From the NCBI GenBank assembly GCA_036499025.1, contig DASYEM010000020.1:1-52344 (forward strand): a stretch of DNA of 52,344 nt. Direction: 5' to 3'. This document shows positions 41,414 to 50,291 of the stretch, piece by piece. Within the stretch, counting starts at the first letter, position 1. Every line of letters begins with the position of its first letter. The translations under genes were made by a program, and so were the position numbers. The DNA comes from Parvibaculum sp036499025. GTDB taxonomy: Bacteria > Pseudomonadota > Alphaproteobacteria > Parvibaculales > Parvibaculaceae. The notes beneath the pieces are model-generated. The model saw only the letters and a program-made list of their open reading frames with translations. It searched no databases and was not told where the DNA came from.

Positions 41414-41627
41414 AAGAACCCCCTCGTGTCGTTCGCGGCCAACCCCGGCCGCAAGGAACGGCGGTGGGGAGCGAACAGGCAGGAGCGGGGAGACGCATGG
41501 GCGAAACATGCGGAGCGTTGCGCGCTGCGAAGGAAACCCTCCGCAAGGCCGCGAGACCCGTCATGTCACCGATACGGACAAACCGCTCCGCTGGCACACC
41601 CCGGCCACCGGTAGATGACGCGCTTGA

Positions 41628-41840
41628 CGGCAGGTCTCCTGGCTCGCGGGTCGTCGGCTCCGTCCCGCCTTCCCATCGCCGGCGCCGATAAAGGCGCAAA
41701 CGACAGTGGCTTTTTGGAACGAGGCCTCGCCGCTCACAGTTGCGGGGGCAGCCAGGGCATCGGCTTCGCGTTGAGACGAGCGCCTCACCCTGTTCCCTCT
41801 TGCCTCCCTCGAACGCATGGATTGCGCCTCGGGAACCATC
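41628..41840 (-). promoter_or_regulatory. Cobalamin riboswitch
   Basis: On the - strand the leader contains the hallmark B12-box AGCCAGGAGACCTGCC (41646-41631), the conserved GCTGCCCCCGCAACTGTG (41752-41735) and GCCACTGT (41710-41703), in the order expected for the class. Boundaries are approximate. A further hairpin GCGGCC/GGCCGC at 41435-41452 lies just before the ribosome site and may form part of the expression platform. In adenosylcobalamin the switch normally shuts down translation or transcription of the downstream uptake gene. Confidence 0.93.
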
Positions 41841-41963
41841 GAGCAGCGGCACTATAGGTGGCGAGCGAAACGTGTCAAATCGCAGACGATGCGATGAGGC
41901 GCGGAGCGCTGACACGCGCGCGACCGCTTCAATTCGGGAGTTATTTCAGGGAAATTTCCGGAT

Positions 41964-42040
41964 TGGTCGGAGTGAGAGGATTCGAACCTCCGACCCCCTC
42001 GTCCCGAACGAGGTGCGCTACCAGACTGCGCCACACTCCG
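41964..42040 (-). tRNA. tRNA-Pro (CGG)
   Basis: Cloverleaf on the - strand: acceptor CGGAGTG/CACTCCG, anticodon loop TTCGGGA between CCTCG and CGAGG giving anticodon CGG, and T-loop GTTCGAATC. Discriminator A plus encoded CCA at the 3' end (to 41964). The tRNA reads CCG codons. Confidence 0.95.
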
Positions 42041-42196
42041 CACCTAACCAGAGGCGGCGTTATAGCCTCCAGACATGGCTCCTGCAAGGCCCCAAACCTG
42101 CCCATTTTAAGGGCTCGACCTTGGTTGCGTGGCCCCGCGGTTGCCGTTATCTTCCGCCCGTTTCCTGGGCCTGCGCCGTTCCTCTTCGGCTCCTGC

Positions 42197-42271
42197 TGGG
42201 GCGTCGCCAAGTGGTAAGGCAACGGATTTTGATTCCGTCATACGGAGGTTCGAATCCTCCCGCCCCAGCCA
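42197..42271 (+). tRNA. tRNA-Gln (TTG)
   Basis: Acceptor TGGGGCG/CGCCCCA, anticodon loop TTTTGAT between ACGGA and TCCGT giving anticodon TTG, T-loop GTTCGAATC, and encoded CCA ending at 42271. It reads CAA and, by wobble, CAG. It faces away from tRNA-Pro. Confidence 0.95.
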
Positions 42272-42299
42272 ATTTCATATCTTTCGGGGGAGACAATTC

Positions 42300-42710
42300 A
42301 TGGGCGTTCAAGCTGTAAAAGACGCGATCGATCTTGGGATCGTCACCACCAACGGCCCGGCCATGCTGGCCTTCTACCGCGACGTGCTCGGCTTCAGACA
42401 TGAAGGCGACGTGGCGATGGAAGCGTCGGGCATCAAGGTCATGCATCGTCTGTGGTTCGGCAACAGCCTGATTAAGCTGGTCGTCCCGATGCGCGAGCCG
42501 AAAGCCGCGGCCGCGCCCGGCGGCATTCCGGGCGCCACCGGATATCGCTACTGGACCATGACCATCGACAATCTGGATCGGGTCTTGAGCGACATCGGCG
42601 CGGCGGGTCACAAGATAGTGCGTCCACGGACGGAAATCCGCCCGGGCATCGCCATTGCCATCGTGGAAGACCCCGACGGCAACTGGGTGGAGTTTCTCGA
42701 GACCGCCTGA
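42300..42710 (+). CDS. VOC (glyoxalase/bleomycin-resistance fold) family protein
   Basis: 136-aa single vicinal-oxygen-chelate unit. It holds the paired beta-alpha-beta modules: GIVTTNGPAMLAFYRDVLGF at the N-terminus, and the second half GYRYWTMTIDNLDRVLSDIG ending VEDPDGNWVEFLETA, with the metal-binding Glu in the last strand. A GGGGGAGA ribosome site lies just before the ATG. Metal and substrate are unknown; such proteins isomerise, epimerise or sequester small molecules. Confidence 0.88.
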   Translation: MGVQAVKDAIDLGIVTTNGPAMLAFYRDVLGFRHEGDVAMEASGIKVMHRLWFGNSLIKLVVPMREPKAAAAPGGIPGATGYRYWTMTIDNLDRVLSDIGAAGHKIVRPRTEIRPGIAIAIVEDPDGNWVEFLETA

Positions 42711-42741
42711 CCGAACCGGACAGGCAGTCTCGATACCTCAT

Positions 42742-43731
42742 TTACTGACGGCCGCTGAAAGAGACCGGATAGGCTTCGTTGCGAATCTTGAGCATCGGGT
42801 CTGCGGCTTCGATGCCGCTGGGCGGGCTGCCGGGCAGGAACAGCAACGCTTTGTCGGCGCTTGCCTGATCGGCGGCGAGGCGGTCGATCTTGAGCGTGCC
42901 GAGTTTCACGAGCTTCCGGCTCTCCGGCCAGGCGATCGAAGGATCTTCGATCTTGTCGCCCGGCTGGGAAATCTGCGCATACCAGTCGAACGCGATCGGA
43001 CCGGCGGCGACGCGCTTGCCGATTTCGGTCTGAAGATAGTTCGCGCCGAGCGTCTTTTTGGCTGCGGCATCGACATAATGTTCGCCCGCCTTCGGAACGA
43101 AGCGATAGCGCACATAAGTCTTCTTGCCCTTGGCATCGACGAAGGCGAAGGAATTCACGCCGAAATAGGTGGTTGTCGCATAACTCACCGGCGGCGGATT
43201 CTGGGTGGTCAGAAACGTCTTGGCGATGGGGTGGCTGCCGAGAAACTTGTCCAACGCCGTAGGCTTCGCGGCGGTCGGTCCGCTGGAGCCGATGGCGCGC
43301 AGCAGCTCGCCGAACTCATCCGATGTCGCGGTCGGAAAACCGTTGAAGTTATGCGAGACGATGTCGAGCGGCGCGCCTTTTTCGTTCTGGAACTTGACCG
43401 CGAAGCCGCGTGGATTGGCTTCGTCGATATTGTCTGGAATATCGGGAATGCCGGTGAAATCAGAGAAGCGGACGGTGAGCTTGGAGGCGGGTTCGGCAAA
43501 GACCTCGGCGGCGCTCAAACCATGCGCGGCTTTGGTCGGGACGAATGTGCCCTCAAGAATGATGCCCTTGGCATGTACGGCCCGGGCGTGATGGTCGCCG
43601 AAAGCCGAATGCAGGTCGTTGACGAGCCCGGCGCCGTCTTCGGCGCGCGCCGCCGCCGGCAAACCCATCGTCAACGCGCCGAGCGCCAGCGCCGCACCTC
43701 CGCCGAGGAGGGATCGCTTGAGACAGTTCAT
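42742..43731 (-). CDS. Exported catalase-family heme peroxidase (SrpA-like)
   Basis: 329 aa, shorter than a true catalase and equipped with a signal peptide (residues 1-30, ending AARAED), hence periplasmic. The catalase core is recognisable: catalytic His in ARAVHAKGIILEG, substrate channel and RFSDFTGIPDIPDN segment, and the Asn in VSHNFNGFPTATSDEF (distal-side residues), NPRGFAVKFQ. The family is described as catalase-related peroxidase that breaks down organic or hydrogen peroxide. It is divergent from the VOC gene side and read toward it, with an AraC regulator upstream on the same strand. Confidence 0.88.
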   Translation of the reverse strand: MNCLKRSLLGGGAALALGALTMGLPAAARAEDGAGLVNDLHSAFGDHHARAVHAKGIILEGTFVPTKAAHGLSAAEVFAEPASKLTVRFSDFTGIPDIPDNIDEANPRGFAVKFQNEKGAPLDIVSHNFNGFPTATSDEFGELLRAIGSSGPTAAKPTALDKFLGSHPIAKTFLTTQNPPPVSYATTTYFGVNSFAFVDAKGKKTYVRYRFVPKAGEHYVDAAAKKTLGANYLQTEIGKRVAAGPIAFDWYAQISQPGDKIEDPSIAWPESRKLVKLGTLKIDRLAADQASADKALLFLPGSPPSGIEAADPMLKIRNEAYPVSFSGRQ

Positions 43732-43852
43732 GATTGTGATCTCCAGTCTTTGCCGGGCGCGAACACCCGAACGGTGGAGGCGAGCGTGTCAGCCCTCTTC
43801 GCCGCGTTCTTTCACAAAACAAGCGCGGAATGACGAAAAGAAACGCGGCGGC

Positions 43853-44770
43853 TTACTGAAAACCCGGCGGCCCCTTGTACTCGCGGCGCCAGGCGGCGGG
43901 GCTCAACCCCGTCGCCTGGCCGAAGACGCGGGTGAAATGGCTCTGATCGGAAAAGCCGCATTCAATGGCGATCTCGCTGAGCGGCATATCGCCGTTCAGC
44001 ACCAGCAACTTGGCGCGTTTGACGCGCTGATGCATCAGCCATTTATGGGGCGGCATGCCGGTCGTCGCCCGGAACGCCCGCGAGAAATGATTGACCGACA
44101 ATCCGCATTCGCGGGCGATGATGCTGAGCGAGAGATTTTCTTGCAGACAGTCGCTCAGCATTTCCTTGGCGCGCCGCTCTTGCCAGCGCGCCAGCCCCGA
44201 GGGCCCCTGCTTGAGCGCCGCATTTCCATATTTCTGGATGACATGGGCGCAAATGGCTTGCAGAAGATGATCGAGGATCAGGCTGTTGGCGGCGCCCGAC
44301 GTACGAAAGGCGGGGATCATCGCCTGGCCGATATGGTGGATGACCGGATCGCGCATGGCGTGGCCGATTTCATATTGGAAATCGTTGACGGCCCGCCCGC
44401 CATTTTCAAGCGCGCATTCGTTGATGGCGGCGAAGGGCAGATAGAATTGCAGCGAGTGATAGGGCCCTTTGACGAAGACCGCGGGGTCGCGGCGCAGATC
44501 GTAGAAACAGGTCTCGCCGCTGAAGAACGGCGGAGATTTCACCGAGCGGCCGTCGAACCACAATTCATGATTGGAAGACCCGATTTGCCATCCGACCATC
44601 ATCGCGTCCGCATAGGGAGCGCGCGTCGTCGGTTCCGGCATGGAGACATCGGAGACGAGCTCGGTGACGGTGATGGCGCCTTTTTGAAGCGAGCGGCTTG
44701 CGTGAACCCGCAGATCAGGCAGGCGGAAACGCTCCGCGAGATATCCGCCACGGGATATATGCTGTTCCAT
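43853..44770 (-). CDS. AraC-family transcriptional regulator
   Basis: 305 aa. A less conserved N-terminal ligand-binding domain (about 1-190) precedes the two-helix-turn-helix AraC domain (about 200-300): LSLSIIARECGLSVNHFSRAFRATTGMPPHKWLMHQRV, then the second LSEIAIECGFSDQSHFTRVFGQATGLSPAAWRR. I start at ATG 44770; a TTG 30 nt upstream (44800) is a weaker choice. The gene is upstream of the catalase on the - strand and divergent from the cupin gene, so both are possible targets. The effector is unknown. Confidence 0.9.
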   Translation of the reverse strand: MEQHISRGGYLAERFRLPDLRVHASRSLQKGAITVTELVSDVSMPEPTTRAPYADAMMVGWQIGSSNHELWFDGRSVKSPPFFSGETCFYDLRRDPAVFVKGPYHSLQFYLPFAAINECALENGGRAVNDFQYEIGHAMRDPVIHHIGQAMIPAFRTSGAANSLILDHLLQAICAHVIQKYGNAALKQGPSGLARWQERRAKEMLSDCLQENLSLSIIARECGLSVNHFSRAFRATTGMPPHKWLMHQRVKRAKLLVLNGDMPLSEIAIECGFSDQSHFTRVFGQATGLSPAAWRREYKGPPGFQ

Positions 44771-45126
44771 CCTGCGCCCCCCGCATCCTGGACTAAGCAA
44801 GGCGACTTGACCTGAGCGCGACGATCGGATGATCCGGGTGCTGCAGGATTGTCTACAAAAGACGTCGTCTGACCTTCGTTGAATCTTGTATCACAAGAAT
44901 GCACCGCAATCGCTGCAGAATTTTGAACGATACGGGCCCGTTTGGGAGATTTCAGCGGTTTTTTACTCGGCAAACTGGCGCGGCGCCGCCATTTGGCGAC
45001 CGGAATCTCGCGACGGATCGTTTCCAGAAAATGCGCGATGCGTTCAATCAAGATAAGTCCGGCGATCTTCAATAGAGTTTCATCGGAATTTCTTGTCGGC
45101 TTCCCGATGCCACCTTGGAGATAAAT
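44771..45126. other. Divergent intergenic region, AraC gene/cupin
   Basis: 356 bp without a credible gene. It contains the palindrome 44884-44898 and two divergent starts. The frame on the - strand that starts near 45072 (about 60 hydrophobic/basic residues before running into the AraC gene in another frame) is not supported by a ribosome site. Otherwise I see nothing named. Confidence 0.5.
44884..44898. promoter_or_regulatory. Palindrome between araC-type gene and cupin gene
   Basis: TCTTGT, three bases ATC, ACAAGA: perfect 6-bp arms. It lies 114 bp from the AraC-regulator start and 229 bp from the cupin start. Candidate operator, though AraC members usually bind direct repeats. Confidence 0.4.
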
Positions 45127-45576
45127 ATGAAAATCCGCTTCTCACGTCTCTCGGCGCGCCTCCTTGCGCCGGCCGCCTTGCTGATTGCGGCCACGATGGC
45201 GGCGTATCTCACGCAAGCTGAGGCGCATATGCCGGGCGAGAGCGTTGCACCGGCCTTCAACCAAATGATCCCGAACATTCCCGGCAAGAGCCTCATCGGC
45301 GCGGTCGTGGAATATGCGCCGGGCGCAAAGAGCGTCTCGCACCATCATGCAAAATCCGCATTCATACTCGCCTATGTTCTTTCGGGAGCCATCCGCAGCC
45401 AATTGAACGACGGCAAGGTGCAGGTCTTCCATGCTGGCGAAAGTTGGTCGGAAGTGCCCGGTACACATCACACGATCAGCGAAAATGCGAGCGACACCGA
45501 GCCCGCAAAACTTCTGGCGATCTTTGTCGTGGACAGTGCGGACAAGGCGCTGACCGTGAACGACAAGAAGGATTGA
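45127..45576 (+). CDS. Exported cupin-domain protein
   Basis: 149 aa with a Sec-type signal peptide (about 1-37, ending QAEAH, so cleavage near AEA). The mature part is a single cupin barrel: AKSVSHHHAKSAFILAYVLSG (first cupin motif with two to three His), AGESWSEVPGTHHTISEN (second motif with His). A metal such as Mn or Fe is likely. Periplasmic single-domain cupins are often dioxygenases or oxidative-stress-related sensors, but no role can be fixed. TTGGAG precedes the ATG by 6 nt. Confidence 0.85.
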   Translation: MKIRFSRLSARLLAPAALLIAATMAAYLTQAEAHMPGESVAPAFNQMIPNIPGKSLIGAVVEYAPGAKSVSHHHAKSAFILAYVLSGAIRSQLNDGKVQVFHAGESWSEVPGTHHTISENASDTEPAKLLAIFVVDSADKALTVNDKKD

Positions 45577-45595
45577 ACGTCGCGGCGCGGGAAGG

Positions 45596-47170
45596 CTAGG
45601 CGGCGGGGTGAACCGCCGCGTCTTGCCTGCCGCGCGTCGCAAATCGCGTCAGCAGAATCTTGATCGTGACGATGCATGGCGCTGCCGCGACGAAGAAGAG
45701 AGCATAGAGCGCGAACGTATCGCCATAGGCGATCAGCGCGCATTGCTGCTGTAGCTGCCGGGCAATGACGCCGTAAGCGGCCTGGGCGGCGGCGGCGGGA
45801 TCGAGCCCGCGCGCCGCAAGGCTGCTCGCAACCCCGGCCATCCGGGCGGCGAGGGCGGGGCTTTCCGCCGTGACGTGAGCGGAAAGGATCGTATCGGCCA
45901 AGGCGATCTTGTGGCCGACAAGCGTTTGCAGCCCCGCGCCGCCGAGCAGCCCGCCCATTTGCTTGCCGAAATCGAAAAGCCCGATGCCCGCGAGCACCTC
46001 GCTGTCGTCAAGCTCGAGAAGCGTGATCAGCGTCAAAGCGACGAAGAGAAAGCCGAGCCCCAGACCGCGCAAAAGCAGGGGCAGCATCATGTCGGCCGTG
46101 CCGCTGCTTCCCGATGTGTAGGACAACATCCATATCGCGACGATGAAGAAAAGCAGGCCCGGCGGCACCAGCTTGAACGGCTGAACCCTGGCGAACAGGA
46201 TCGCGCATCCAGCGCCAATGAGGCCGACGGCGATGAGCCCGCCGCTCGGCAGCAACAGAAAGCCGGCCGCCTTCGGCGAAAAGCCAAGGACCGAGGTTGT
46301 GAAGGCCGGGATCAGATAGGCGCTGCCGCTCAGCGCGATGCCGGCGACGAAACTGACAATGAAGCCGAAAGTGAAATCGGCGTGCCGGAAAGGAGAGATT
46401 TCGATCATCGCCACACGCCGCTGCAGCAGGATGTAAACGGCCAGTGCGCCGAGCAGGACCGCACCTGCAAAAGCAATCTCGGGAGACGCAAGCCAGTTCC
46501 AGCGCTCCCCCAGGGTCAGCACATAAGTCAAAGCCGTGAGGACGACACCGAGGCAGATGAAACGCGCGGCGTTCACGCGCGTCCGCGCCATACGCATCGG
46601 CACCGCAACGCGCGCGGCAAGGATCATCGCCAGCGCCAAGAGACCGATGCCGAGCGTTGCGATGAACACCCAGCGCCAGGTGAGAGCATCGACGATCCAT
46701 CCTTCCAGCGCCGGAGCGAACGTCGTCGGGGCCATCACCGCGCCGAGCGCGAAAACCGCCTGAACGATCGGCTGATGACGTCGCGGATAATGCAGAAAGG
46801 CAATCGCCTGACCGCTGACCAGCAAGGCGCCGCCCGCCAGCCCTTCGATCAGCCGCGCGATCAAAATGACATGAAGCGAACCGCTCGCGGCGCAGATTGC
46901 CGCCGCGCCAATGGCAAGCGCAAGCGACCAGACCAGAATTTTATGGACATCGATCCGGCCGGCCAGCGCAGGCACCGTCAAAAAGGCGAGCATTTTTGCC
47001 GCCGTAAAACCCATGTCGAGCCAGGCATATTCATCAGGCGTCGCGTGAATGATGCCCGCCATGCTGGAGCGCGTGAGCGACAGCGCCGTTCCGGCTACAG
47101 CGTCCGCGGTCGCGGCGAGCGTCAGGCCGAGGAGGAGAACGAGGTCGCGCCGCTCGGGCATTTTCGTCAC
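45596..47170 (-). CDS. MFS efflux transporter, DHA2/EmrB-like, second pump
   Basis: 14-helix major facilitator, 524 aa. Motifs: TPDEYAWLDMGFTAAKMLAF near helix II, the LARLIEGLAGGALLVSGQAIAFLHYPR segment (motif D/C), and a long inter-helix organisation typical of DHA2. Less conserved motif A (PALAGRIDVHKILV) than in the pump at 28 kb, so only distantly related to it. Its start overlaps the HlyD gene's stop by four bases (ATGA). Substrate not known. Confidence 0.87.
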   Translation of the reverse strand: MTKMPERRDLVLLLGLTLAATADAVAGTALSLTRSSMAGIIHATPDEYAWLDMGFTAAKMLAFLTVPALAGRIDVHKILVWSLALAIGAAAICAASGSLHVILIARLIEGLAGGALLVSGQAIAFLHYPRRHQPIVQAVFALGAVMAPTTFAPALEGWIVDALTWRWVFIATLGIGLLALAMILAARVAVPMRMARTRVNAARFICLGVVLTALTYVLTLGERWNWLASPEIAFAGAVLLGALAVYILLQRRVAMIEISPFRHADFTFGFIVSFVAGIALSGSAYLIPAFTTSVLGFSPKAAGFLLLPSGGLIAVGLIGAGCAILFARVQPFKLVPPGLLFFIVAIWMLSYTSGSSGTADMMLPLLLRGLGLGFLFVALTLITLLELDDSEVLAGIGLFDFGKQMGGLLGGAGLQTLVGHKIALADTILSAHVTAESPALAARMAGVASSLAARGLDPAAAAQAAYGVIARQLQQQCALIAYGDTFALYALFFVAAAPCIVTIKILLTRFATRGRQDAAVHPAA

Positions 47171-48237
47171 CGGCCGGGCGCGGCGGCGATATCGACCGTG
47201 ACCGACGCGGAAAGCCCGGGCACCAGACGCCCGGATAACGGGTTGTCCGCCGCGAGTTGAATTTTCACCGGCACGCGCTGCACGATGCGAACGAAATTCC
47301 CCGTCGCATTGTCCGGCGGCAACAGGCTGAAGGCCGCGCCGCTGCCGGGCGCGAGACTATCGACGCGGCCTTCCAGCGTCGTGCCGGAATAGCCGTCGAC
47401 AGTGATCTCCGCCTTTTGTCCAGGCTTCATATGGCCGAGTTGCGTCTCCTTGAAATTGGCGACGATCCAGACGCTCATCACCGGCACGAGCTCCAGAACC
47501 GGTGCGCCGGGCGTCACATAGCGGCCGGGCCTCACGCTGCGATTGCCGATCACGCCGTCGACGGGCGCGCGCACCACCGTATTGTTGAGATCGATCTGCG
47601 ACAGCGCCTGCGCCGCGCGCGCCGCATTGAGCGCGGCGGCGGCTTCGCCTTCTTGCGCATGAATGACCTTGAGCTTGCGTTGCGAGGCCGTGATTGTCGC
47701 GCTGGCCGACTGAACGCCGGCTTCCGCTTGCAGATTGGTGGCCCGGGCGCGCTCATATATCTGCCGACTGATATTGGCGGCATGCAGCAAATTCGTGTAG
47801 CGCTCGAGATCGAGCGCGGTTCGCTGCATCTCGGCATTGGCGGCGGCGAGCCCGGCCCTTGACTGCGCGATGACGGCTTGCTGCAGATCGGCTTCGCCAC
47901 CGAGTTCGTCGAGCGCCGCCTCTTTCATCGCGACATTCGCCTTGGCCGCGTCGAGACGGGCGCGATAGTCCTCATCCTGAATGCGGAACAGCACGTCGCC
48001 CGCATGCACCGTCTCGTTGTCGCGAATATCGACGGCGGCGACATATCCGGGGATCTTGGGCGCGATGGGTGTGATGTCGCCTTGCACATAAGCGTTGTCG
48101 GTGGTCTCCGTACCCGTCCATGCCGACCAGAGATGCCAGCCGACCGCCGCCAGCAGGCAGGCGCCGAGAATGAGCGCCCAAACCGAAATCCGCCGGACGG
48201 CATTGGTGGAAATGGACGGCAAGATTTGAGCGGCCAA
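47167..48237 (-). CDS. HlyD/EmrA-like periplasmic adaptor, second pump
   Basis: Membrane-fusion protein of 356 aa that partners the downstream MFS pump. N-terminal membrane helix (VWALILGACLLAAVGWHLW), lipoyl half motif GYVAAVDIRDNETVHAGDVLF, a long alpha-hairpin (about 90-190) and the second half RAPVDGVIGNRSVRPGRYVTPG with a beta-barrel (PGQKAEITVDGYSG). It is the first gene of the two-gene operon. The divergent AhpD-like gene shares its upstream region, which holds an inverted repeat at 48343-48361. Confidence 0.9.
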   Translation of the reverse strand: MAAQILPSISTNAVRRISVWALILGACLLAAVGWHLWSAWTGTETTDNAYVQGDITPIAPKIPGYVAAVDIRDNETVHAGDVLFRIQDEDYRARLDAAKANVAMKEAALDELGGEADLQQAVIAQSRAGLAAANAEMQRTALDLERYTNLLHAANISRQIYERARATNLQAEAGVQSASATITASQRKLKVIHAQEGEAAAALNAARAAQALSQIDLNNTVVRAPVDGVIGNRSVRPGRYVTPGAPVLELVPVMSVWIVANFKETQLGHMKPGQKAEITVDGYSGTTLEGRVDSLAPGSGAAFSLLPPDNATGNFVRIVQRVPVKIQLAADNPLSGRLVPGLSASVTVDIAAAPGR

Positions 48238-48342
48238 GGAGTGTCTCCTGCGTCTGACCCGTTATTTCCTCCCATTTTATGCGGCGGGTCATACGCTTTC
48301 TTTGATGAAAAGAGCCTGTATGTATCGTTCCTGCCTCCGCAG

Positions 48343-48361
48343 AACCGTGCAAAAGACGGTT
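48343..48361. promoter_or_regulatory. Inverted repeat between the second pump and the AhpD-like gene
   Basis: AACCGT, 7 nt GCAAAAG, ACGGTT: perfect 6-bp arms, followed by TTATTG. Could be an operator for both divergent units, or a small hairpin. Arms and T-run are too short for a convincing terminator. Confidence 0.35.
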
Positions 48362-48455
48362 TTATTGAAAAAGAACGGGAATCTTGCGCGGCATAGATTT
48401 GCCCGTTGCCGTTCAGTGCCAGAGGCGGCGCCTGCCTTCAGCGAGGATGAAAGAA

Positions 48456-48917
48456 ATGACCCAGCGTCTCGACTATGCGAAGGCCGCACCCGATGGCATG
48501 AAGGCGCTTGGCGGCGTCTATGGCTACATCATGAAATGCGGCTTGCCTCATTCGCTTGTCGATCTCGTCTATCTGCGGGTGTCGCAGATCAACGGCTGCG
48601 CCTACTGCATCGACATGCATACGCGCGATCTGGTGAAGGCCGACATGCCGCTCGAAAAGCTGGTGCTCGTCTCGGTCTGGCGCGAAGGCGGTCTTCTTTT
48701 TAGCGAACAGGAGCAGGCGGCTCTCGCCTGGGCCGAGACCGTGACCTTGATCGCGCAGACGCAAGTCCCTCAGGACGCCTTCGACGCCGCATCGGCCGTC
48801 TTCGACGCCAAGGCGCTCTCCGATCTCACTCTGGCGATCAGCCTGATGAATTCATACAACCGCATGGCGATCAGCTTCCGCGCGGTGCCCGAAGCGGTCG
48901 CCAAGGCCGTGGCGTAG
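48456..48917 (+). CDS. AhpD-like carboxymuconolactone decarboxylase family protein
   Basis: 153 aa, helical. The core motif QINGCAYCIDMHTRDL contains the CxxC-x3-H signature of AhpD-type alkylhydroperoxidases, whose paired cysteines reduce peroxides; the other family branch is gamma-carboxymuconolactone decarboxylase, which lacks it. So a peroxidase-like role is likely. I use ATG at 48456 (M-T-Q-R-L-D-Y) because GAGGA lies 8 nt before it; ATG 48447 is also in frame. Its mRNA would be divergent from the second pump. Confidence 0.88.
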   Translation: MTQRLDYAKAAPDGMKALGGVYGYIMKCGLPHSLVDLVYLRVSQINGCAYCIDMHTRDLVKADMPLEKLVLVSVWREGGLLFSEQEQAALAWAETVTLIAQTQVPQDAFDAASAVFDAKALSDLTLAISLMNSYNRMAISFRAVPEAVAKAVA

Positions 48918-48960
48918 CCGTCTCCGGCGCATATCGCAGCTGGACTTCGGCTTCTGAAAC

Positions 48961-50127
48961 TCAGGAAGACGGGCGAAGGCTCCGCACAAGATCTATCCAG
49001 CGACCGGCGATCCCCGTCGCCGAAAGTCCGGCGACGGCGGAGGGCGCTTGCCGGCTCAATATCGCGCGGCTCGCCTCATCGGCCATGAGCTCCGAAAGCG
49101 CCGCCACAAGCGCAGGCACATCGTCGACAGGGGTCAAGCGCCCAAAAGCGCCGTCGCGAAGAATGTCGCGAATGCCGCCCGGACAGTCTGTGGCGACAAC
49201 CGGGCATCCGCATGCGAGAGCCTCAATGACCGCGTTTGGCGTTCCTTCGAAACGAGCGCAATGGACATAAATGTCAGCTTGCCGAAATTCGCTCTCTATA
49301 TCGAAAACAGTCCCGGCCACCCGGACGCGGTCTTCAAGTCCGTCTGCCGCTATTTGGTCGGTGAGTGCCGCTCTGCCGCTTCCATCGCCCAGAATAATGA
49401 GTTCCCAGTCGGGGAAGGAAGTCGATAGAAGTGAAAAAGCCTCGATCAGAACGTCGAAGCCTTTCTGAGATTCAAGGCGTCCCACGGATAAGAGCCGGTG
49501 GCGCGCGCGCGATGAGGGCCAGCGGCCTGTGGCGTTGAATTGCGCAAGATCGATGGGATTGGGGATGACCGTTGACGAAACTCCGAATGTCGCATCCAGA
49601 TAATCGGCAATGGCGCGCGTCTGTGCTACCACGGCATCCGCACGCGGGTATGCGAGATATCGCAAGATTGATGGAAGACGAGAAAGAGGCAGGTGCGCGG
49701 GGTGAACGCGCTCCGATATGACGACGGGCCATCGTTGGCCTGCGCTCGCGATGACGGAAACGACGTTCGGTTCGGGCATGAAAGCGACAACCGCGTTCGG
49801 CGCAATGGCGCGCAACGTCCGTCTCAGAACGAATATGCGCTTTAGGTTGATGTAGACGAAGTTCGCCAAAGAGCGCGAGCTGCGAAGCAGGTCAAGCCGA
49901 TGCAGCCGAATGGCCGGTGCAAGGGGATAGTGGTTTGCCACGTCATCGCCGGCGAATGTAATCAGGTGGACATCGTGACCTAATTGAATCCATTGATTGC
50001 AGAGTGTCGCCGCGACACGTTCTGCTCCGCCCGGCATCATCGACGGGATGACAAAAGCGAGGCGAAGTGGTGCGGCGGAGTTTTCCTCCAAGGCGCAAGG
50101 TGGCTCGAAAACATCGATTGGAGGCAT
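48961..50127 (-). CDS. GT4-family glycosyltransferase
   Basis: Retaining glycosyltransferase of the GT-B fold, 388 aa. N-terminal PSMMPGGAERVAATLCNQWIQLG (acceptor-domain glycine loop) and C-terminal VGRLESQKGFDVLIEAF, then the E-x7-E motif EGTPNAVIEALACGCPVVATDCPGG, which binds the nucleotide sugar. It probably adds a hexose to a lipid-linked or polysaccharide intermediate. The glycan is unknown. Divergent from the next glycosyltransferase by 164 bp. Confidence 0.9.
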   Translation of the reverse strand: MPPIDVFEPPCALEENSAAPLRLAFVIPSMMPGGAERVAATLCNQWIQLGHDVHLITFAGDDVANHYPLAPAIRLHRLDLLRSSRSLANFVYINLKRIFVLRRTLRAIAPNAVVAFMPEPNVVSVIASAGQRWPVVISERVHPAHLPLSRLPSILRYLAYPRADAVVAQTRAIADYLDATFGVSSTVIPNPIDLAQFNATGRWPSSRARHRLLSVGRLESQKGFDVLIEAFSLLSTSFPDWELIILGDGSGRAALTDQIAADGLEDRVRVAGTVFDIESEFRQADIYVHCARFEGTPNAVIEALACGCPVVATDCPGGIRDILRDGAFGRLTPVDDVPALVAALSELMADEASRAILSRQAPSAVAGLSATGIAGRWIDLVRSLRPSS

Positions 50128-50291
50128 CCGGCGTCTCTCCAGCCATCAATAAAAGTTTGCGTCAGAAAGCTGGGACTTTTTTTACGGCGCCCAAGGCTGG
50201 GTATGCCAGCCGCAGCGGCGTGTAGGTTGCGCGATAATAGGCCTTGTTTCGCCTGAAGAGTATCTTCAGAGTCGTTCGAGAGGTAGCGCCT

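Noticed and set aside
44599..45072. 157-codon - strand frame between the AraC and cupin genes
   Set aside because: Overlaps the AraC gene in another frame, no ribosome site, composition not coding-like.
45875..47260. 461-codon + strand frame opposite the second MFS pump
   Set aside because: Arg/Gln-rich antisense frame; no domain.
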